From Varibaculum vaginae (lineage in GTDB: Bacteria; Actinomycetota; Actinomycetes; Actinomycetales; Actinomycetaceae), in NCBI RefSeq assembly GCF_900604285.1, contig NZ_UWNY01000001.1, positions 930,001 to 994,000 on the forward strand: 64,000 nucleotides of DNA, read 5' to 3'. Made by a program: the position numbers and the translations under genes. Positions 1 through 9,700 of the stretch are shown here, piece by piece (position 1 is the stretch's first letter; each line of letters opens with the position of its first letter). The notes beneath the pieces are model-generated. The model saw nothing but the letters and a program-made list of their open reading frames with translations, did no database searches and was not told where the DNA came from.

Positions 1-219
1 GTAGAGATCGAAGAGATCGACGAGCGGGGTAAGCTGTCGCTGGGAGCGGTACTCAGCGAAGAGCAAGCAGCCGAGCTAGCTGAAAATGAGGCCAAGCAGG
101 AATCTCGCCGTCCCGAGGAAGAAGAGCGCCCGCGTCGCTCCCGTAACCGTACTCGCCGTCACCGCAATAATCGCCGTGACAGTCGTCGCGATGAAGAAGT
201 AACTGACGATGGCGAATAA
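1..219 (+). CDS. pnp: polyribonucleotide nucleotidyltransferase (PNPase), C-terminal end only
   Basis: This is the last 72 codons of a gene entering from the left edge. The frame opens with VEIEEIDERGKLSLG, which matches the final strands of the S1 RNA-binding domain that closes PNPase (actinobacterial GpsI). An Arg/Glu-rich tail follows (RRSRNRTRRHRNNRRDSRR), as is common for actinobacterial PNPases, and it ends at TAA 217-219. PNPase is a phosphorolytic 3'-5' exoribonuclease. The M16 protease gene 0.55 kb downstream is the neighbour seen in mycobacteria (gpsI-pepR), which supports the call. A strong terminator follows directly. Another S1-domain protein cannot be fully excluded because the catalytic part lies outside the window. 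Confidence 0.82.
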   Translation, partial: VEIEEIDERGKLSLGAVLSEEQAAELAENEAKQESRRPEEEERPRRSRNRTRRHRNNRRDSRRDEEVTDDGE

Positions 220-234
220 ACGCTAAGAAAAGTT

Positions 235-274
235 GGCGAGGGCGAGATATTCTCGCCCTCGCCTGCTTTTGTTT
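235..274 (+). terminator. Rho-independent terminator after pnp
   Basis: Perfect 13-bp inverted repeat (arms 235-247 and 251-263, GGCGAGGGCGAGA and its complement) around a 3-nt TAT loop, followed by a T-rich run TGCTTTTGTTTT. It begins 15 nt after the PNPase stop codon and separates pnp from the next gene. Confidence 0.9.
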
Positions 275-291
275 TCAGAAAGTCAATAACA

Positions 292-765
292 ATGCGCAGA
301 TTCTTAGACTTGGTGGTAGCGGGGGTGGGGCTCTTTTCCTGTCTGTTCTTCGCCCTCGCCCTAGTGGCAGTTTCCGTGGGTAGTGAGGCGGGGCTATTAC
401 AGGTAATCACCATGTTTTTGGCGTGTATGTTTGCAGCGGTAGCATGCATGTTTCTGTTCCTGTTTGCCGGTCTGCGGCTGGCCCTTAAACTAGCTGCTCG
501 CCGTTTTTGGGGGAGAGTTTTGCTAGCGGTACTGATAGTTACCATAGCCACCCTGATCTACGCGTTTGTTAGCGGAAGTGCCCAGGCTCAGCTAATAAGT
601 CTGGCAATGGGGATTTTCAGTGCGCTCACTTTGGCGGAGTTTGGTTGTGCCTTCACGATAATCCCCGCTAGTGGCCGGGATTCATTGAAAAAACAGGTTA
701 AGGACGAAAGCGGGGGCGATGTGAATCCCGCGAATTCGCAGCGAATTAACGCTAAACATAAATAG
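292..765 (+). CDS. small integral membrane protein, function unknown
   Basis: A 157-residue protein that I do not recognise as a named family. It has about four hydrophobic spans (roughly residues 5-30, 36-62, 75-95 and 98-125) separated by short basic loops (RLALKLAARR), then a polar cytoplasmic-type tail of about 30 residues. The ATG at 292 has only a weak purine stretch (AGAAAG) upstream, so the start is less certain. It lies between the pnp terminator and the M16 protease gene, 8 nt before the latter, so the two are probably co-transcribed. The membrane topology is a reading of hydrophobicity; no function is implied. Confidence 0.6.
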   Translation: MRRFLDLVVAGVGLFSCLFFALALVAVSVGSEAGLLQVITMFLACMFAAVACMFLFLFAGLRLALKLAARRFWGRVLLAVLIVTIATLIYAFVSGSAQAQLISLAMGIFSALTLAEFGCAFTIIPASGRDSLKKQVKDESGGDVNPANSQRINAKHK

Positions 766-773
766 GGGATAAA

Positions 774-2093
774 TTGCCGGATAAAAACTATTATGAATTG
801 CCGCTTTCGGCTCAGGCACTGCGCTTAAGCATTAGGGAAGGAGAAACCCTGATCGAGCGTTCGGTACTTCCAGGTGGTATTCGCCTGATAACCCAACAGG
901 TTCCTGCCTCGCCCTCGGTAGTGCTCGGATTCTGGATACCGGCAGGTTCGCGCGATGAAGGACCGGATCATTTGGGATCTACCCACTACCTCGAACACTT
1001 GCTATTTAAAGGATCGGCCACTCGTGATGCCCGGGAAATTTCGCGTGCATTCGATGCAGTGGGCGGGGAATTAAACGCTGCCACTGCCAAAGAATCAACT
1101 CACTATTACTGCCGGGTGCTTTCTCGTGATTTACCGATGGCGGTGGAAGTGCTCACCGAAATGTTGGTGCGCCCTACGCTCGCGCCTGCAGATTTCGAAC
1201 TAGAACGCGCGGTTATCCTGGACGAGCTAGCCATGTCCCAAGATGATCCCCAGGATGTAGGTTACGAAAAGTTCTTAGGGGAACTGTTTCCCACCTCCCC
1301 TTTGGGGTTGCCGGTAGGAGGCACAGCGCAAACCGTGGCAGCTACCCCCTTAGAGGCTGTAAAAGCCCATCATCAACGCTGGTACCAGCCCCGCCACCTG
1401 GTGGTTGCAGCCGCCGGCGATATTAATCATGATTACCTGACACAGCTAATCCTTGACGCTGCGCAGAAAAATGGATGGGAACTGCCAGTACAAACTGATC
1501 CGGAAGTTCCCCAGCGTATCCAGCCAGATCCTGCCGTTCCCGCTAGCTGTACGGTAGAAAAACCGGTGGAACAGGGGCAAATTTTTATGGGAACCCGTTC
1601 CCTGCCTGCTAACCACCCTCAGCGTGATACGTTAAGTTTGCTGCTCACGGTACTTTCTGGGGGAATGTCCTCCCGGCTTTTCCAAGAAATCCGGGAAAAG
1701 CGGGGACTAGCCTACTCCACCTATGCCTTTGACTGCGCCTATAGCGATAGTGGAGCATTTGGCCTCTATGCCGGGTGTGCCCCCGGCAACTTGGAGCAAG
1801 TTGGGCAGTTACTGGCGGAAGAAATCGCTAAACTCTCCGAGCATCCCGTTGGGGAAATAGAGCTGTCTGAAGCCCTAGGGCAGCTCAGCGGGGGAGTGCT
1901 ATTAGGAATGGACGATAACCGTGCCCGGATGGCCCGCTTGGGGCGATCAGAAGTAAATGGCGGTCGTCTGCGCACTATCGAGCAGATGAATGCGGCTTTG
2001 CAGGAAGTTACCGGGGATGATATTTCTGCTTTGGCCGGGCAATTACTCGGCTCACCACAGGTAAAAGTCGTAGTACGCCCGGACGTAGCTTAA
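774..2093 (+). CDS. M16 family zinc metalloprotease (processing-peptidase-like)
   Basis: A 439-residue insulinase-family peptidase with the inverted zinc motif HxxEH at residues 71-75 (H71-Y-L-E-H75). The surrounding GSTHYLEHLLFKG and the distal glutamate helix are typical of the mitochondrial-processing-peptidase-like branch. The C-terminal M16_C half contains LLLTVLSGGMSSRLFQEIREK, the usual substrate-chamber region with R/Y residues downstream. Length is normal for the single-chain bacterial form. The start is TTG at 774, preceded by AGGGGA. It follows pnp as in Mycobacterium (pepR, downstream of gpsI). Its substrates are unknown; it is probably cytoplasmic because no signal peptide is present. 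Confidence 0.9.
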   Translation: MPDKNYYELPLSAQALRLSIREGETLIERSVLPGGIRLITQQVPASPSVVLGFWIPAGSRDEGPDHLGSTHYLEHLLFKGSATRDAREISRAFDAVGGELNAATAKESTHYYCRVLSRDLPMAVEVLTEMLVRPTLAPADFELERAVILDELAMSQDDPQDVGYEKFLGELFPTSPLGLPVGGTAQTVAATPLEAVKAHHQRWYQPRHLVVAAAGDINHDYLTQLILDAAQKNGWELPVQTDPEVPQRIQPDPAVPASCTVEKPVEQGQIFMGTRSLPANHPQRDTLSLLLTVLSGGMSSRLFQEIREKRGLAYSTYAFDCAYSDSGAFGLYAGCAPGNLEQVGQLLAEEIAKLSEHPVGEIELSEALGQLSGGVLLGMDDNRARMARLGRSEVNGGRLRTIEQMNAALQEVTGDDISALAGQLLGSPQVKVVVRPDVA

Positions 2094-2102
2094 GCTGAAC
2101 GG

Positions 2103-2576
2103 GTGAAGCTAAAGAAACTTGTTCCGATTATTGCCGCCGCGGTACTGCTAAGCGGGTGCTCGCCATCCGCCCACCCTTCCTCTCATAAAAAAGGTACCAA
2201 CCCCAAAGTGACCAGTTCGGTTTCTAAATCGGTCACTACGCCGACCGCGCGGGAAACCCCGACAGTGGCATTCACTCCTAAAGATAGCCTTAGTGAAGCG
2301 CAGAATTCGTTCGTGAAACAGGTTATGGAAAAGAACCACTATGATCAGCGCACTGCAGAACTGGTGCTGGGGCCGGCACAATCGTTGTGTGGCCTGCTAG
2401 ATGAAAAACAGCCTGATTCTGCCGCTAATAAACAGACTTTATCTGATATTTATACCAAGGTTGATTCTGGACAGCTGCGGCAAGAATGGTATAACAATCT
2501 GCAAATAGCGGGGCAAACCCTTTGCACCGATAAGGCGGAGATAATTAACGCCAATAAACCTGAGGGAGTGAATTAG
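2103..2576 (+). CDS. putative lipoprotein
   Basis: A 157-residue protein with a textbook lipoprotein signal: basic N-terminus MKLKK, hydrophobic core, then the lipobox LLSGC with Cys20 as the predicted lipidated residue. A Ser/Thr/Pro-rich linker (about residues 21-60) leads to a small helical domain with two further cysteines, which may form a disulfide outside the cell. GTG start at 2103, 9 nt after the M16 protease stop. The stop codon TAG at 2574-2576 directly abuts the ATG of dapB, so it is translated within the same operon. I do not recognise the folded domain. The anchoring to the outer face of the membrane is inferred from the lipobox. Confidence 0.75.
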   Translation: MKLKKLVPIIAAAVLLSGCSPSAHPSSHKKGTNPKVTSSVSKSVTTPTARETPTVAFTPKDSLSEAQNSFVKQVMEKNHYDQRTAELVLGPAQSLCGLLDEKQPDSAANKQTLSDIYTKVDSGQLRQEWYNNLQIAGQTLCTDKAEIINANKPEGVN

Positions 2577-3332
2577 ATGGCAACAAAAATTCCGGTTGCG
2601 GTAGTGGGTGCTACCGGGCGGATGGGGCAGACCACCTGTCGAGCCATCGAAGAATCCTCGGATCTGCAGTTAGTTGCCCGCTTGGGAAGTAAAGATGAAA
2701 TCACTACTGAAACTTTAGGGGGAGCCCAAGTAGCAGTCGAGTTCACTATTCCCAGCGCCAGTCTTGCTAATACCACCGCGATTTTGCGTGCCGGAGCACA
2801 TGCGGTGGTCGGCACTTCCGGGTGGGACGAGGAAGCACAGGCGAAAATTCGGGAAGTAGCTCGCGAAAGTGGACGTAACGTACTAATAGCTCCTAACTTT
2901 GCGCTTTCGGCGGTGCTGGTGATGGCATTTTCTCGGTTGGCTGCCCCCTTCTTTGCCTCTAATGAAATTGTGGAAACCCACCATCCGAAAAAACTGGATG
3001 CCCCTAGTGGAACTGCCTTGGCTACCGCGCAAGCCATGGCCGCGGCACGTCAAAATGCGGGGATTCCGGTGGCGCCCGATGCTACTATTACCGATCCCGA
3101 GGGTGCGCGGGGGATGAAAGTCGGTGATGTGGGGATACATTCCCTGCGGGTGCTGGGAGCGAATGCGCACCAGGAAGTGATTTTGGGTAACCTTGGGGAA
3201 CAGTTACGGCTACGCACCGACTGTTTTGATCGTTCCTCCTTTATGCCGGGAGTGTTGTTGGCTGTCCGCAAAATTGGTTCGGCTCAGCCGCTCACAGTCG
3301 GGCTAGATAAAGTTATGGAGTTAGGGATTTAA
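2577..3332 (+). CDS. dapB: 4-hydroxy-tetrahydrodipicolinate reductase
   Basis: 251 residues. DapB reduces 4-hydroxy-tetrahydrodipicolinate to tetrahydrodipicolinate with NAD(P)H in the diaminopimelate/lysine pathway, in the cytoplasm. The N-terminal dinucleotide-binding motif VGATGRMG (residues 10-17) is followed by the family signature ETHHPKKLDAPSGTA at residues 133-147. This holds the catalytic His-His pair (135-136), the Lys and the substrate-binding SGTA loop. Length is normal. ATG start immediately after the lipoprotein stop codon. It is grouped with dapA 640 bp downstream, as in other actinobacteria. Confidence 0.97.
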   Translation: MATKIPVAVVGATGRMGQTTCRAIEESSDLQLVARLGSKDEITTETLGGAQVAVEFTIPSASLANTTAILRAGAHAVVGTSGWDEEAQAKIREVARESGRNVLIAPNFALSAVLVMAFSRLAAPFFASNEIVETHHPKKLDAPSGTALATAQAMAAARQNAGIPVAPDATITDPEGARGMKVGDVGIHSLRVLGANAHQEVILGNLGEQLRLRTDCFDRSSFMPGVLLAVRKIGSAQPLTVGLDKVMELGI

Positions 3333-3333
3333 A

Positions 3334-3906
3334 GTGACGCTGCCACCTGCCGCTCAGGATGCGGTGCGCTTAGCGAAAAGTGAAGATATGCCCGCATGGG
3401 GACAGATACAGGCACAAGCCATGCAAGCGGATCTACAGTCCCATTTGGGGCAAGTTGGTCCGCAAACTTTAGCTTTAATTGATCCCCTTGAAATCGCAGG
3501 TACCTGGGGTCAAGCGTTGAAGAATCCGCCCTCGGCAAAGCATCACCTACTTTCGGCTATATCTGGTTCTCAGGTAGTGGGGTTGGCGGCGATTGCGCCT
3601 GCTCCCAAAATGTTGTTCAAACCGAAACAATCCCCACTGTCAGAAAAGCATGCCGATGCGGAAATCGTGGCGTTAGAGGTCGCTGATTGGGAAAATAACC
3701 TGCCCGATGCCTCCCGCCTGGTAAACGCGGTTGCCGATATGCTGCGGTTGTCCGGTGCTAGCCGGGTACAAATTTGGTTAGCCGCCGGGGCATCCGAAAA
3801 AATTCGCTTTTTTTCCGAATGTGGGTTTGCGCCCGCAGGGCTGCGTCAAGGTCTACAAGTAGGACATGAATCCATGGTGCAGCACCTATGGTTCACTGAT
3901 CTATAG
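3334..3906 (+). CDS. GNAT-like N-acetyltransferase family protein
   Basis: 190 residues with GTG start at 3334, one base after the dapB stop. The C-terminal half reads like a GNAT fold: a strand EIVALEVADWENN, a helix ASRLVNAVADMLRLSG, a strand RVQIWLAA, and the closing pattern KIRFFSECGFAPAGLRQG. The latter resembles the last helix-strand of acetyltransferases (xxFYexxGFxxxG). The usual Q/RxxGxG/A acetyl-CoA loop is not obvious, so the protein may be divergent. In many actinobacteria thyX sits between dapB and dapA; here this gene takes that place. Substrate unknown. Confidence 0.6.
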   Translation: MTLPPAAQDAVRLAKSEDMPAWGQIQAQAMQADLQSHLGQVGPQTLALIDPLEIAGTWGQALKNPPSAKHHLLSAISGSQVVGLAAIAPAPKMLFKPKQSPLSEKHADAEIVALEVADWENNLPDASRLVNAVADMLRLSGASRVQIWLAAGASEKIRFFSECGFAPAGLRQGLQVGHESMVQHLWFTDL

Positions 3907-3969
3907 ATTCTTCCGCCCGCTTTCTGGACGCAAGAAAAATCGTCAGCTGCCGGCAGGTAGAGTAGAGGT

Positions 3970-4872
3970 ATGAGTAACGCAGAGCACACTTTTCGGTTAG
4001 CGGGTTCGGTAGGGGTAGCGATGGTGACCCCTTTTTGCCCAGATGGTTCCGTCGATTATGATGCTGCCGGAAACCTGGCAAAGCACCTGGTAGAGCAGGG
4101 GATTAATAACTTAGTGCTGTCTGGTACCACCGGGGAATCCCCCACTACGCACCTAGATGAAAAAGAGCAACTGATTAAGGTTGTCCGTCAGGCAGTGGGG
4201 GGCGATATTTTCATTACTGCTGGTGCTGGATCCAATGACACTGAGCATTCTGTGCGGATGGCGCGCAGTGCCCAAGAGGCGGGGGCAGACGGGATTTTGC
4301 TCGTAAGCCCCTATTATTCGCGTCCCTCCCAAGAAGGGCTCTATCAGCATTTTGCGAAAGTTGCTTCCCAGGTCGACCTGCCGATAACTCTTTACGATAT
4401 TCCTGGACGTACTGGGGTGGCGATCAGTGATGAGCTGCTTAAACGTCTGGCTGAAATCGAAAACGTGGTGGCGTTAAAAGATGCTACCGGCAAAGTAGCA
4501 GTTGGTGCTCGGCGCATTAATGAAACTGGTTTGGCTTTTTACTCCGGTGATGACGGCCTCAACTATTCCTGGCTAACCCATGGTGCTGTGGGGGTAATCA
4601 GCGTGGTAGGTCACGTCGCGGGGGATAGGTACCGCAAAATGGTGCAGCTGCTAGAAAACGGGGATTATCACGCTGCCTTACAGCTTTCCCTAGAGTTAGA
4701 ACCGTTGGTGAAAGCACTAATGGGAGGGGGACAAGGGGCAGTAATGGCTAAGCATGCCCTCGCCCTGCAACAGGTCATTCCTTCCGCCACTGTGCGCCTG
4801 CCACTGGCTCCCGCCACCGAGGAAGAAATCACGCAGCTACGCGTTGCCCTGGAACGTTTCGGTCTGCTTTAA
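3970..4872 (+). CDS. dapA: 4-hydroxy-tetrahydrodipicolinate synthase
   Basis: 300 residues. DapA condenses pyruvate with aspartate semialdehyde in the first committed step of the diaminopimelate/lysine route. The Schiff-base lysine is K170 in VVALKDATGK. The catalytic tyrosine is Y142 in YDIPGRTG, and the TTGES loop at residues 53-57 supplies the proton relay. Length matches the family. ATG start at 3970 preceded by the weak RBS AGAGTAGAGGT. It forms a cluster with dapB and, downstream, ribonuclease J, the order found in mycobacteria and relatives. Nothing in the active site looks altered. Confidence 0.97.
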   Translation: MSNAEHTFRLAGSVGVAMVTPFCPDGSVDYDAAGNLAKHLVEQGINNLVLSGTTGESPTTHLDEKEQLIKVVRQAVGGDIFITAGAGSNDTEHSVRMARSAQEAGADGILLVSPYYSRPSQEGLYQHFAKVASQVDLPITLYDIPGRTGVAISDELLKRLAEIENVVALKDATGKVAVGARRINETGLAFYSGDDGLNYSWLTHGAVGVISVVGHVAGDRYRKMVQLLENGDYHAALQLSLELEPLVKALMGGGQGAVMAKHALALQQVIPSATVRLPLAPATEEEITQLRVALERFGLL

Positions 4873-5031
4873 AGTTTTCCGGATGCCCGTCCGGCTTCCC
4901 TGCCAATCAGGAGGCTTTCCCGGTCGCAGTGTTGCTGATTCAATCCCAGTTACCCGTTAGCAGGAGGGGATTACGGTTCCACTGCGCGCGCAAGTTTGCC
5001 ATAGGAGCCTAAAGCCGGGACAATTGGAAGT

Positions 5032-6723
5032 GTGAATCCGCTTTATCCTGAACTTTCTTTACCGCCAAAGCTAAAAGCCGGTACTGTCCGCGTAGTTCCC
5101 CTGGGAGGCTTGGGGGAAGTGGGACGGAATATGACCGTAATCGAGCTGAACGGCAAGATCCTGATTGTCGATTGCGGGGTGCTTTTTCCTGAAGAAATCC
5201 AACCCGGGGTCGACTTGATCCTGCCGGACTTTTCCTATCTGCACGGACGCATGGATGACGTGGTAGGGATGGTGCTCACTCATGGCCACGAAGACCATAT
5301 CGGAGCGGTACCCTATCTGCTGCGTCTGCGCGAAGACGTCCCTATCTATGGCTCCAGACTGACCCTAGATTTCCTACGTCCCAAATTGGAAGAACATCGC
5401 CTATCCGCGGCGCATCTCTATCAGGTTCGGGAAGGCGAAAACATTCAACTTGAAAATTTCGCCTGCGAGTTTTTGGCGGTTACTCACTCTATTCCCGATG
5501 CCTTAGCAGTCATGATCCGTACCAACGCTGGAAATTTGCTGGTCACTGGGGATTACAAAATGGATCAGCTCCCCTTAGATAAAAGAATTACCGACCTGCG
5601 TGGTTTTGCCCGTATGGGAGAAGAAGGTGTAGATCTGTTCCTAGTGGACTCCACTAATGCGGAAGTTCCTGGTTTTATTGCGCCCGAACGCAAAATTGGT
5701 CCGGTAATCCGGCAAGTGCTGACTGAATCCAGCGGACAGGTAATCGTAGCCTCCTTCGCTTCCCACGTACACCGCGTGCAACAGGTACTGGATGCGGCTC
5801 GCGAGGTAGGACGCAAAGTGTGTCTATCTGGGCGATCCATGGAACGTAATATGAATATCGCTGCGCAAGCCGGCTACCTGGATCTTGATCCGGAAGTGGT
5901 GGTTCGTGCCGATGAACTAAAGAATCTTCCCCCCAAGAAACGGGTGTGGATGGTTACTGGTTCCCAAGGCGAGCCGATGGCGGCGCTTTCCCGAATCGCT
6001 CAGGGGGAACACCGCTTAGTATGTCTAGAACCTGAAGACACCGTGCTATTGGCATCTTCTCTCATTCCGGGGAACGAAAACTCGGTTTATCGGGTTATCA
6101 ACGCCCTGATGCGTCAAGGGGCGAAGGTGATACATAAAGGTAACCGCGCCGTGCACGTTTCCGGACATGCGGCGGAAGGGGAGTTGCTCTATACCTACAA
6201 CATCGTACAGCCCAAGAACGTGATGCCTATTCACGGAGAAATCCGGCATCTGATCGCGAACGGAAAAATCGCCCAGGCTACGGGGGTTCCAGAAGAAAAT
6301 GTGGCTTTGGCCGAGGACGGGGTAGTGGTCGACCTTAAAGATGGAAAAGCGCGCGTAGTAGGGCAAGTTGATTGCGAATATGTATATGTTGATGGCGGAT
6401 CCATCGGGGAAATCGATGAAGACCAGCTAAAAGACCGGATGACTTTGGGTGAAGAAGGTTTCGTATCGGTATTTGCGGCGGTGGATGTACCTACCAAGAT
6501 TATTGCGGCCGGTCCCCATATTACTGCCCGGGGAATGGCAGAGGACGAGGGGGTGTTTAGGGAAGTGCTCCCGGATGTGACCGAGGCGCTGCAAAGAGCG
6601 TTAAATCAAGGTGATACCGATCCCTACCGTTTACAACAGGCGATGCGCCGCGCTTTGGGACGTTGGGTGGCTCGCCGGTTGCGGCGTCGCCCGATGATTG
6701 TGCCGGTAGTTGTGGAGATCTAA
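5032..6723 (+). CDS. rnj: ribonuclease J
   Basis: 563 residues, a metallo-beta-lactamase/beta-CASP ribonuclease with 5'-3' exonuclease and endonuclease activity in RNA maturation and decay. The family start VPLGGLGEVGRNM is at residues 22-34. The metal-binding motif HGHEDH lies at 84-89. Beta-CASP motifs follow, including the SGRSMERNM region and the C-terminal HVSGHAAEGEL. The last ~100 residues form the RNase J C-terminal domain. GTG start at 5032. The 159-bp gap after dapA has no clear terminator, so read-through is possible. The stop TAA abuts the lysX ATG, indicating co-translation. Confidence 0.97.
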   Translation: MNPLYPELSLPPKLKAGTVRVVPLGGLGEVGRNMTVIELNGKILIVDCGVLFPEEIQPGVDLILPDFSYLHGRMDDVVGMVLTHGHEDHIGAVPYLLRLREDVPIYGSRLTLDFLRPKLEEHRLSAAHLYQVREGENIQLENFACEFLAVTHSIPDALAVMIRTNAGNLLVTGDYKMDQLPLDKRITDLRGFARMGEEGVDLFLVDSTNAEVPGFIAPERKIGPVIRQVLTESSGQVIVASFASHVHRVQQVLDAAREVGRKVCLSGRSMERNMNIAAQAGYLDLDPEVVVRADELKNLPPKKRVWMVTGSQGEPMAALSRIAQGEHRLVCLEPEDTVLLASSLIPGNENSVYRVINALMRQGAKVIHKGNRAVHVSGHAAEGELLYTYNIVQPKNVMPIHGEIRHLIANGKIAQATGVPEENVALAEDGVVVDLKDGKARVVGQVDCEYVYVDGGSIGEIDEDQLKDRMTLGEEGFVSVFAAVDVPTKIIAAGPHITARGMAEDEGVFREVLPDVTEALQRALNQGDTDPYRLQQAMRRALGRWVARRLRRRPMIVPVVVEI

Positions 6724-9700
6724 ATGGGAGTTACCGAAAAAGACCGGGAAGTATATTCTTGGCGTCAACGCCTACCCGGCTGGGCAGGATGGGTTTACAC
6801 CCTGGCTGCGGTTTTCTGTCTACTAATGATTCCACTGCGCTACACCGCGGGTCACGGTATCAGCCGCTTCACCTTCCTGGTTCTAACTACCTTGGGAGTA
6901 CCTTCAACCGCCACCTTGGGGACGGCGGTGTTATTAGCATTCTTGGCATTGCTGTGTTTTTCGCGCAAACGTATCGGGGTAATACTCCTGATAGCGCTGC
7001 AACTTCTGCATGCTCTGCTAACCCTATTCGGGGTACTCTTCGACCTTGATAGTCCGTTGACCAGTTCTCTGACCCCGCTGTTTTTGTGTCTGCGTTTGGG
7101 GGTGGCAATTGTTATTGTCGCCTTTTTAGCAGCATCTGCTTCCAGTTTCTGGGGAAAAATCAATGCCCGTTCCGCTTCGAAAGCGATTTTGATTCTGATA
7201 AGCGGACAAATCCTAGTTTTTGGAATCGGTTTTGGTTTTGCACGTTTAATTGCCCCTAGAAACTGGGTAAACAGCCCCCTAGCCCTGTGGGTTTATGGAC
7301 GGATGTCAGGTTTTCCGCTGCACCGCGGTCTGGCTATTCGCTTTGCCTTTGCCCACCAGGGAGGTTTCCGTGTTCTCGGCTTCTTCATTATGATGCTTTC
7401 TGGTCTGGTGATGCTGGTTGCGGCTAATCGTTTTATCTTGGGGCAACGAGTAAAAGCCCGCACTCGCAGTGAAGATTTAGCTCTCCGTGCCCTGCTACTT
7501 AAATGGGGTAAAGACGATTCTTTAAGCTACTATGCGACCAGGGATAACCGGGCGGTTATTTTCAGTGCGGATGGTAAAGCCGCGGTTTCCTATGGGGTGG
7601 CGCTGGGGGTGGCGTTGGCCGCAGGGGATCCTATCGGGGATCCTTCCGAATGGGATAATGCAGTTAAACGTTGGAAAGCCTACTGTTATAGCCAAGGGTG
7701 GGTGCCCGCGGTAATCTCTGTCAGTGCTCAAGGGGCACGAGTATATCGCCGGCAAGGACTAGTGGTTCGCAAAATGGGGGATGAAGCCATTATTAGTCCC
7801 GATCGTTTTGAACGAAACTCCAGTGCCGGCCGCGCCCTCGCCGCGGCGCAGCGAAGAGTATCTCGTGCGGGAGTCCAGATTGAGATGCGGCGGCAAAAAG
7901 AGCTTTCTCCTGCCGAATTACGGGAAGTTGCCATGAGTGCCGAGCTGTTCCGTCGGGGTAATGAGCGTGGTTTCTCTATGAGCCTAGATAGGATGTTTGC
8001 CCCGCAAGAAGGGGAGCAACTAATCGTTACTGCCCGGGGAGAAGATGGACATTTACAATGTCTGCTTACTTTTGTTCCCTGGGGACAACGTGCGGTATCG
8101 CTCAACTTGATGCGCCGGGCAGAAAATGCAGTTAATGGGGTAGTAGAGGCTATGGTTCTTGCCTTGCTGCAACAGGGGGCAGAAAAAGGCATCGAACGCT
8201 TTTCTTTGAACTTTGCGATGTTTAGAGAGGTTTTTGTGGAGGGGGAGGCGGTAGATGCCACCGTTAACGACCGCCTGAAACGGGCAATTTTCGTCAAGGC
8301 TTCACGGATATGGCAACTGGAATCACTATATGAATCCAATGCTCGCTACAACCCCAAATGGTTGCCACGCTACTTCTGTTTTCCTTCTGATCCTCTCGTG
8401 CCTTTAGCGCTAATAGCTGCGGGAATGTTAGAGGGATTTGTGCCGGCTCCCGCTGCGGCCTTGCATAGTGAACCTTTCGAATGGGAAGCGGATAGTAATT
8501 TTCTTTCCGAATTGGAAACTATGCGTAGCCGGTACACTGCCGCTAAGTTGCAGGTAAAGCTGAGCGATCAGCAGCGCTCTCGACGTGATAAGGCAAAAAG
8601 GCTTAGCGCGGCCGGGATAGAGCCGTTCCCGGCAGGTTTTGATTTAGGAATTCCCCTTGTACAGGCAAAAAACCAGGTAGAGAAGAATCGGGTTGGGGAA
8701 GGTACTAAACAGATACGTACTCTCGGCAGGGTTGTGGCGCGGAGAAATCACGGGGGAGTAGTTTTTTGGGATTTATACTTCCAAGGCAGCTACCTGCAAG
8801 TGGTGCTAGAAAGAAGTAACCTGAGCCCGGAGCAGTTCGCCCATTTACGTCTGCTGGACTTGGGAGATTTGCTGGTGGTTAACGGCACATGCGGGGTTTC
8901 TCGTAAGGGCACGCCCTCTTTGATAGCCACAGGCTGGAGATTGGCAGCTAAAGCGCTGCGCCCAATGCCACACCCTGCCGCCCGCCTGGATAGTGCTACC
9001 CGTACCCGTGAACGCACCATGACTTTACTGAATGATGCTACCGCGCTGTGGCGTCTGCAGGCACGTTCGCGGGCAATCAGTGCGGTACGGAAAGAACTTA
9101 TTGACCGGGGATTCCTCGAGGTGGAAACTCCCATGTTACAGGCAGTACAAGGGGGCGCCAATGCTCGTCCCTTCATCACTCATTCCAATGCCTACCAGGT
9201 AAATATGTTCTTGCGAATAGCCCCGGAGTTGTATCTAAAACGACTGGCTGTAGCGGGTATGGGGGCGATTTTTGAGATGGGTCGCTCCTTCCGGAACGAG
9301 GGAGCGGATGGGACTCACAACCCCGAGTTCACCTCTTTGGAGGTTTACAAGGCCGGCTCTGATTATCGAGAAATGATGACTTTGACCCGAGAGCTGTACC
9401 AGGCGGCTGCCCGGGCGATTCATGGTAAAGAAATTGCGTTGCGTCCGGTAGATCCCGGGAAAACTAGTGAGGACAGTAGCGAAACAGATTTTGTGGAAGT
9501 GGACATCTCGGGCGATTGGCGGGTCCTCTCGGTTTTCGAGGCAGTGTCCCAGGCAGTCGGAACTACCGTCACTCCCGATACTAACGAAGAAACCTTGCGG
9601 GCTTTATGTACCGAGTATCACCTCACCCCACCTCCCGGTGCTACCAGGGGGACTTTAATCGGCAGTCTCTACGATGAGTTAGTAGAGGCTCGCACGGTGG

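Noticed and set aside
4876-4898. CCGGA/TCCGG stem after dapA as a terminator
   Set aside because: Five base pairs without a T-run; dapA may read through into rnj.
7728-8339. 203-codon minus-strand frame inside lysX
   Set aside because: Antisense shadow of the MprF-type domain; Ser/Arg/Thr-rich composition and no ribosome-binding site.
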